Origin: Pinguiococcus pyrenoidosus
Lineage: Eukaryota; Sar; Pinguiophyceae; Pinguiochrysidales; Pinguiochrysidaceae
Direction of reading: 5' to 3'
DNA length: 58,155 nucleotides
NCBI GenBank assembly: GCA_019677205.1
Contig: JAAMXY010001206.1
Location: 1 to 58,155, forward strand
Each line of letters begins with the position of its first letter. Position 1 is the first letter of the stretch. Made by a program: the position numbers and the translations under genes. Below, in pieces: positions 52,088 through 58,155 of the stretch. Under the pieces are notes generated by a model that was not told where the DNA came from, did not search any database, and saw nothing but the letters and a program-made list of their open reading frames with translations.

Positions 52088-54285
52088 ATGGACCGGTAAG
52101 TACCTGAGATGGTGGCGCGCCACTTTCGTTCCTCACCGGAGTCTTGGTGGACGCGCGAAGATCGGACTGGGCGCCGGCCAGCTTTGAGCGAGCCCAGAGC
52201 AATAGCAGCATCGTGTCCAACGTGCCCGAGGTCTCTCAAAGCGGCTATGACCATCTCAGCGGCGGGAGCGTGGATCGTCTCGTCGGCTCCGACGAGCAGT
52301 CCGACTCGTTGGCCGAAGGAACGCCCGTCTTGAAGCCCAAGTCGCTGCGGCCTCGGCGAAAGCGCCGCGACAAGCTGTCGGACACGGACTCGGCGGTGGT
52401 GCGGCAGGGCGTGGCGGGGTCTGCCTTCGGCGTGCGACCCAGAGGGCCCTTCAAGAAGGCGAAGAGCGGGCGGGTGAACATGGATGTGGACCTCGAGGAT
52501 GGCATGTATGTGTCGGGCAAGACTAAGGAGAAGCGACGACGAAGCAAGCGGAAGTCGTGCTTGCGCCGCTGGTGCTGCTGCTGCTGCTGCTGTTGCCGCT
52601 ACTGCTTCAGCTGGCGTGGGATCTTCCTGGCCGCCGTGGGCTTCGCCTGCTACCGCTACTTGGAGTTCCCGAAGCGCTTCATCGAACGCGTGGAGCCCAG
52701 CATCGAGGAGGCCGCGGAGCGGCTTCACGTCATGGAGTGGGTGCCGGACGACGCCACCCTGAGCAAGTGGATGCACACCGACGGGAGCGATGGCTTCGGT
52801 CTTCACTTCGGACCGCCGTCCGAGGAAGGCGCCGACGGCGACGGAGAGTCCAGCGGCGCCGAGGGGGCCGAGGACGGGCTGTTCGTCTGGCTCCGAAGTA
52901 TGGGCGTGGAGCTGCCGACCAGGATGTCCAGTGCGGAGCGGAAGCACCTGCGGACCCAGTACGAGGAGATCTACAAGGATCTGGTGGCTGCAAAGAACGA
53001 GACGGAGAATGCAAAGCGCCTCGCTGAGGCCGAGCGCGTGCGAGCCGTTCGAGCCGAGAAGGCGCAGCAGGAGGGCGACTCCTTCGCCAAGTCGCTTGAC
53101 AAGGAGCTGACCGCGGTGAACCAGAAGCTGGCGCAGTCGAAGAAGCAGCTCGAGGAGGCACGACGACGTGCCGACGAGGACGCCGAGGAATCCAGAATGA
53201 AGGAGGAGAAGCTTCAGAACGCCATCAAGACCTACGAAGAGGTCGTCAAGAAGGTGCACGAGATCGTACCGTCCGCGAACACGACGCACAACGCGCCGGA
53301 GATGAAGACGGGCAGCAGCGCCAAGCACATCGCCAGCGGCGTGCACCAGATCGTCTTTACCAGCAGCATCGCGGCGGATGTGGCGGCGCTCCCGCCAGGC
53401 ACAGCGGACAGAGGCCTGGTGCACATCGTACCGGCACTGCTGCTGAACACGGGAGGCAACGTCGAAGAATCCGTCGACGAGGACCAAGTCACCTGGGCCT
53501 TCATGGCCGGCCCGTACGTGCTGGCGAAGTCGCTACACCACTTTCAGTACGTCGACAGTGCGCACAACGCTGCCAGTCGGGCCATGCTGGCCGCGCAGGA
53601 CGCCGACAGCGTCAGCATACAGAGCACCGACGAACCGGATGGCAAGAATTGTCGGGTGAAGCTGGCGTCGAAGAATGGCATCGAAATGGGGATGTCACCG
53701 CCACAGATGAGCATGGCTGCGTGCGAAGCGGCGCGCGCCCAGATCATCACGCTGTCCCAGAACTTCGAGATTGTCGAGCCGAAGCTGGTCGAGCCACCCA
53801 GCGAAGGCGAAGGGGAGCAGATTCCCGCCGGCATCAGGAATGCCATCGCCTCAGGAACTGCCGCGCCCGGCGATGGCAGTCCTCCCGCGCAGGGAGTAGC
53901 CGCGGGCCTGAGTCCGCCACAAGGGCCAAGTCCGCCACAGGGCCCGAGTCCGCCACAAGGGCCAAGTCCGCTACAGGGCCAAGACGGCGGCGCTGCTCAG
54001 GCCGAGGAGCAACAGGTGCAGCGGCTTCAGCAGATACAGGGGCAGCTGGATGCGCAGAAGCAAGGGAATCCAGTGCTAGCGCAGAATCCCGCCGCGCCCG
54101 CGGGAGCGGTTGGTGCAGGCGTCAACTCGGCCCCGCAGAATCCACCACCTGCGGGAGCAGCACCGCCTGGGGAGCCTGGCGCGGCTGCGGCCGCAATGGC
54201 GGGCGCCGCACAGGCCGCAGCGGAGAGAGGGATTCCGGCTCCAGCTGTGCCACCTGTGCCACCTGTGCCACCTGTGCCAGTCTAG
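52088..54285 (+). CDS. Membrane coiled-coil protein, paralogue A of an unrecognised family
   Basis: Exons 52088-52095 (eight coding bases, MDR) and 52161-54285; 710 residues. The N-terminal ~135 residues are polar and basic. A run of eight Cys (~residues 138-147) leads into one membrane span (RGIFLAAVGFACYRYLEF). A Glu/Lys/Ala coiled coil (~260-370) follows, then a conserved C-terminal domain (~390-540) with VTWAFMAGPYVLAKSLHHFQ, AASRAMLAAQDADSVSIQ, CRVKLASKNGIEMG and AACEAARAQI. This domain also occurs in the gene at 56397-58078. The tail is low-complexity, with SPPQGP repeats (~588-612), Ala-rich stretches and a VPPVPPVPPVPV end. I recognise no known family. A single-pass protein with a large globular domain on one side is inferred. 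The poly-Cys run could be palmitoylated. Confidence 0.8.
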
Positions 54286-54665
54286 GCTACCTTTTTTGCC
54301 CCCTCCACCCGCACTGGAGCACAACTGAGAAGCAGATCCTCTCGAGGGCGGGTGACGACAGGATCTTATCTTCAGCATAGAGAATCGAGACCTCTTCCTC
54401 GAAGGTGGGATTGATGGCATCGTACACGAGAGGCGTGCAGCGGCGTTCTCTCCGTGGACGTTGCGCGATGTACATTTCTAGAGATGCAAGGACATCAGCA
54501 GACTACCAAATCATAAAGCTTGTTGATGGAAAGAAAGCTCAGAACTCAAAGCTCAAAGCTCAAAGCTCAGGCTTTAGACCTGATGTGTCCACCGCCTGCA
54601 CACCATTGCGATCCTACTGCTGCTGCGGCAGCATCGCTTGTCGGCACCCTGTACAAACCTTGCGC
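54286..54665. other. Tail-to-tail gap with aaagctc repeat
   Basis: 380 bases. A tandem aaagctc-type repeat sits at about 54535-54570. Nothing coding is supported. Confidence 0.55.
54535..54570. repeat. Tandem (tcaaagc)n-type repeat
   Basis: Short tandem run of a 7-base word, aaagctc, four to five imperfect copies, in the tail-to-tail gap between paralogue A and p23. Confidence 0.9.
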
Positions 54666-55310
54666 CTACTCGGTGTCCACCGGCTTGTCCTCCTGCTGCG
54701 TGGCTTCTGCCTTGCCGCCCTTCGAGATGTCCAAGTCGTCCAGGGGAGGAAGCTCTTCGCCATCACCGTCGTCTTCTTCGTCGTCGCTGTCGGCATCATT
54801 CTCACCGAAGTCCATGCCTTCCATCCCGGCAAGACCTCCCATGCCTGCAAGACCTCCCATGCCTCCCATGCCGCCCATGCCTCCCATTCCACCCATTCCG
54901 CCCATCATATCCCCAAAGTTCATTCCGCCGTCCAGAGCTGACGTATCGAAGGCCGCCTCTTCCTCGGCGTCGTCGTCCGCCCACTTGTCCCAGTCGATGG
55001 ACACGAAGCTCTTCTCCAGCGCCTTGTCCTTGAGCAAGCGAGGCCAGCCCTCGTCCTCGTCTTCTTCTTTCTTCACGATGTGCATCTGCACCGATCGGGG
55101 CAGAACCTTCCAAGTGCTCTTCTCCATGTTCACCTCCTTGAACAGCTCCATGTCCACGGCGTAGCTCTTGCCGTTGCTGGTGCCGCTGAACGTCAGCATG
55201 GTCTCCGTCAAGTTGATGCTCTCGTCGCTCACGTCCTGCAGCTTAAAGGTCACATACAAGGAGTCCTTCCGCTGCGCCCACATCACCGGAGGTCGCAGAG
55301 TGGCAGACAT
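54666..55310 (-). CDS. PTGES3: p23/Sba1 Hsp90 co-chaperone
   Basis: Intronless, 214 residues from MSATLRPPVMWAQRKDSLYV. The CS domain (~1-110) has the family landmarks: PPVMWAQRKDSLYVTFKLQD, YAVDMELFKEVNMEKSTWKV, VKKEEDEDEGWPRLLKDK, and the C-terminal helix start VSIDWDKWADDDAEEE. The tail is Gly/Met-rich (GGMGG repeats) and then acidic, as in many p23 proteins. p23 binds ATP-bound Hsp90 and stabilises client complexes in the cytosol. An in-frame upstream extension to 55466 is Arg-rich and unlike p23, so it was rejected as start. The gene sits between the two paralogues A and B on the opposite strand. Confidence 0.93.
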   Translation of the reverse strand: MSATLRPPVMWAQRKDSLYVTFKLQDVSDESINLTETMLTFSGTSNGKSYAVDMELFKEVNMEKSTWKVLPRSVQMHIVKKEEDEDEGWPRLLKDKALEKSFVSIDWDKWADDDAEEEAAFDTSALDGGMNFGDMMGGMGGMGGMGGMGGMGGLAGMGGLAGMEGMDFGENDADSDDEEDDGDGEELPPLDDLDISKGGKAEATQQEDKPVDTE

Positions 55311-56396
55311 GCTGGATCTCGGCGGGCGCGTCGTCCAGAGAGCTGAGCAGCGGACAGAGCGGGGCGCGGAGGCGACGAACGCGGGCTCGAGGCGGAGGCG
55401 GACGCGGAGGCGACGTGCGGCGCACAGCGACTCGACGGCTGAGGATCCGGCGCGTCCAGCAGTCACAGGATGTTCCAGAAGGGAATTTGTAAATCAAGAT
55501 TAATAAAGATTAATATATAAAAATTTTGAATACAATTTTTCAATTGTAGTATAACTTGATTAATTTATAACTATACTGTAAAATTAATGAATCAAAATAT
55601 TCAAAATTAGAACCTCAGAGAAGTACCCATATGGTTGGTGGCTGAGCCGTGGATGCAGAACTTTGAAACTCCAAACCCAAAACTCAAACTTCAAAACTCG
55701 AAACCCGAAACTTTGAAAAAACTGGAGATCCGCAGATCTGAGCTCAAAGATGAGAAGCTCAGCTGATCCTGGGGTTGGTTTCATGATTCGGGATTGGTGG
55801 ATCGGCATAATCGGTTGCGGCTTTCAAACCCTTCCCCGCAGTCTGCGATTGGTGCCTCTTCCAAATTTTACTCTACCTTCGCCACGCGCGACGCTTCCCG
55901 GCGTCACCCGTGCCGTATCCTACGAGAAGATAAGAAGCACTTCGAGCCAGCAACAGGACACGCTTCCAACGGCGCACCAACGCCTGACATGGACCCGCGA
56001 GAAGCGCGGCTCATTGGCGGAGGTCGACCCGTCCGAGCGCTCGTACGTCCCATGCCACATCTCCCCGAGCAACCGTTTCCCTCGTTCCGTTTTCGTAATT
56101 CAAGTGCCCAATTCTATGCGCAGCCAACGGTATCGAAGCCATTGGGACCGAAGTGAACAAGCAGCCTTGCGGCGGACCCAGCTTTTAAAGCGGCGCATCG
56201 CGCGCGGCGAAACCGGTCAACTTGGTGTCGACGGCCCACCGCGCTTCGCGACGGTCTCGTGGTGGCGTAGGAGCGCTGCCCACCGCGCTCGCAGCTGCTC
56301 CCGGCGGGTGGTACCCGAACGCGCGCGGCCACCTCCGCGTTGCAAACCGTTGCGCGCGAGAGCGAAAGCGGCGGAAACGAAGCTTTGAGCGCCTGC
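55311..56396. promoter_or_regulatory. Head-to-head gap with AT-rich island and short direct repeats
   Basis: 1,086 bases. An AT-rich island spans about 55495-55605, followed by aaactc/aaactt direct repeats (about 55665-55725) and a CTCAGCTGATCC site (55759-55770). Open frames from 55750 onwards show no recognisable domain and no splice into the next gene. Confidence 0.5.
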
Positions 56397-58078
56397 ATGT
56401 CCAGCATGCCCGTGGACTTGATGAAGGGGGGCCTAGACAACGCCTCCGTGTGCAAGTGGAAGGCCGACGGCAAGCCGCCCATCACGCCCACGTCCAAGAG
56501 AAGACGTGGCGACGCCGGCGCGCCGGCGCCCTGGCTCCGCCAAAGCGGCACGAAGCCGCAGACGCGCATCAACGTGGTGCCCTCTCCCAAAGCCACTTCG
56601 TAAGTACCTTCGAAACGCCATCCAACAGGACACACGTGTTCGTGTAGAGGAAAGAAGACATACAGACAGACGCTCCGACGCTCAAGGATGTGAAACGCCT
56701 CTCTCGACAGGCGGATCAAAGACAAGGATGGATACATGGACCCGTTTGCGGAGCGGCCGGCGATGGCTTCGGTGCAGCGCAACGCGTCTCCGATCCCGCT
56801 GATGTCGCGCATCGGCTGCTCCAGCAAGAGGATCAAGTACTTCTTGCTGTTCTGGACCACCGTGTGGCTCGGCGGCGTGTTCCTGCTCGGGGCCCGCGGC
56901 GGCACCCTGCTCCCAGAGGGCTCCGCCTCCGGACTCTTCATGCGGAGAGGCCTGCGGGGGGCGGAGACGCCCCCCGACAGGATGACGATCGAGACCGGCA
57001 GGCTGCAGGAGGAGTTGCAGAAGGCCCAGGAGGAGATGCGCGCCCAGCGGCGCGCGCTCGAGGAGGCGCGCCAGCGGGCCGAGCTCGCCGAGGCGGTGGA
57101 TCAGGAGAGCGTGGCGTTTGCGCAGCAGCTGGACGAAGAGCTTGAAGCTCTCGGCAAGGAGTACAAGCGCACCCGCGAAGAAATTGACGACCTGGAGCGC
57201 AAGAGCGCCAAGGCCAGGGAGGACCGGAACGTGCTGGAGATCCAGACGGAGCAGCTCCTGAGCAAGATTGCCGAGAAATCCGCCGCCGCCGACGACTTGG
57301 AGCGGCGCCAGTGGCTGGAGCAGGAGCGCCAGAAGCGCCTGGAGGAGCAGAAGGCCGCCGGCGCGAATGGCGCCGTGTCCGAGGGCCACTCCGGCAAAAT
57401 CCTGCTGACCTGGTCGCTCCACGACAGCACGAAGCTGCCCGCGCTCGAGAGGACGGCAAGCGGGGCGCACAAGTCGGCCGCGCACACGTACTACTCGTGG
57501 ATCTTCGTCCGCGAGAGGAACGGCGAGATTCCGCCGCAGATTCTGCTCCAGACGACGCAGCAGTATCCCACCAAGGTCTCGGCTCTGGTGGCGGCGCGCC
57601 GAGCGCAGGCCAACGTCCAGCAAAGCGAGAGTGTGCAGATCCAGAAGTACGTCGTGCCCGACGAGGACCAGGAGCAGGGCTTCCTGGACAAGCACTTTGG
57701 GCCCAGGGGAATGCCTTACGAGTGCAAAGTCGCGTTGACGAACGCGCTGGGAAATGTCTGGGGTGAGTCCGCCCCTTACGAGACGGAGGAGGAATGCCAG
57801 CTGGCGAGAAAGGAAATCCTCCTCCAAGCCACGTCGCTCCTCCTGGACGAGACGGAGATCTCCAGTGACGAGGCGCTCGCCCGCTTCCAAGAGGTAGGAT
57901 CCCGGTCCCAAGTTGCACCAGCGAGAAGTTGGAAGGAAGGGAGCTAACTCCTGGGTCTTGCTTCTCTGTAAAGCCGTCCGGGGAAGGTGGTGTCGGCGAG
58001 AAGGGAGGCCCGAGCGCCGCGGGCGAGCCTGGCGCCGAAGACGAGGAAGATCGCGACCCGTCCGACTGGTATCATTAG
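56397..58078 (+). CDS. Membrane coiled-coil protein, paralogue B of an unrecognised family
   Basis: Exons 56397-56599, 56711-57893 and 57974-58078; 496 residues. The start at MSSMPVDLMKGGLDN is the nearest in-frame ATG; 5' extension is possible. One membrane span (~108-128: FLLFWTTVWLGGVFLLGA) is followed by a long coiled coil (~157-284: LQEELQKAQEEMRAQRRALE ...) and the same C-terminal domain as paralogue A (~296-441): YYSWIFVRERNGEIPPQILL, VSALVAARRAQANVQQSESV, QIQKYVV, CKVALTNALGNVWGESAPYE, TEEECQLARKEILL. The tail is acidic and ends DPSDWYH. The arrangement (short N-terminus, TM, coiled coil, domain) matches paralogue A, so the pair probably arose by tandem duplication followed by strong divergence. 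Confidence 0.8.
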
Positions 58079-58155
58079 CAAGTGGACCTCCGCCCCACGG
58101 CCCCGAGCAGCACGGGCAGCCAGGCAGGCAGCGATCCGAGTTATGGCATTGAACC
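58079..58155. other. Right edge
   Basis: 77 bases of presumed 3' sequence of paralogue B; nothing identifiable. Confidence 0.5.

Noticed and set aside
51853-53487. 544-codon minus-strand frame
   Set aside because: Antisense to paralogue A, whose membrane span, coiled coil and shared domain are in the plus strand.
55750-56388. Plus-strand frame upstream of paralogue B
   Set aside because: No domain and no in-frame junction to the paralogue B first exon. It is treated as 5' flanking sequence.

Overview
This is a eukaryotic nuclear window. It is GC-rich, gene-dense and intron-poor. I can build 22 protein-coding genes. Most need splicing, and almost every model uses short GT-AG introns (about 60-220 bases) whose phases check arithmetically. 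There are no operons, Shine-Dalgarno sites, CRISPR arrays, tRNAs or rRNAs that I can see. The cilium-specific genes (outer-arm dynein light chain LC1, a polycystin channel, transition-zone TMEM107 and AHI1/jouberin) point to a flagellated protist. A few presequences look like ER signal peptides on possibly plastid-directed proteins, so an alga with a secondary plastid is possible. I cannot name the lineage from sequence alone.

Layout, left to right: DNAL1 (+, 698-1678); a giant armadillo-repeat protein of about 3,750 residues (-, 1914-13306); a lipoyl-domain mitochondrial protein (+, 13683-14595); a small unrecognised membrane protein (-, 14849-15440); adenosine kinase (+, 16151-17330); a basic protein with a DUF3427-like domain (-, 17376-18553); a DUF4116-type repeat protein (-, 18991-19887); a polycystin channel with Notch-type LNR modules (+, 20337-25963); an ArfGAP-PH-PH protein (+, 27113-28725); TMEM107 (-, 29251-29907) head-to-head with AHI1 (+, 30255-33632); an MPV17-like protein (-, 33778-34779); RPL31 (+, 35170-35604); a CASTOR-like ACT protein (-, 36202-37542); COG6 (+, 38347-40494); a 2,250-residue WW/EF-hand/PH-like protein (-, 40812-47564); LYRM2-like (-, 48428-49069); an ER-type DnaJ (+, 49438-50813); a small secreted protein (-, 50952-51530); and two divergent paralogues of an unrecognised coiled-coil membrane family (+, 52088-54285 and 56397-58078) flanking a p23 co-chaperone (-, 54666-55310).

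Genome organisation stands out. Of 21 adjacent gene pairs, 18 are on opposite strands, so the window is a run of head-to-head and tail-to-tail pairs. Short tandem repeats sit in six of the nine tail-to-tail gaps. Several head-to-head gaps instead carry AT-rich patches or the palindrome TCAGCTGA. Introns are few and biased to 5' ends; the 11.4 kb armadillo gene has only two, both in its first 460 bases.

The two strongest leads are the shared promoter region of two transition-zone genes (TMEM107 and AHI1) and the tandem pair of an apparently undescribed membrane coiled-coil family at the right end.
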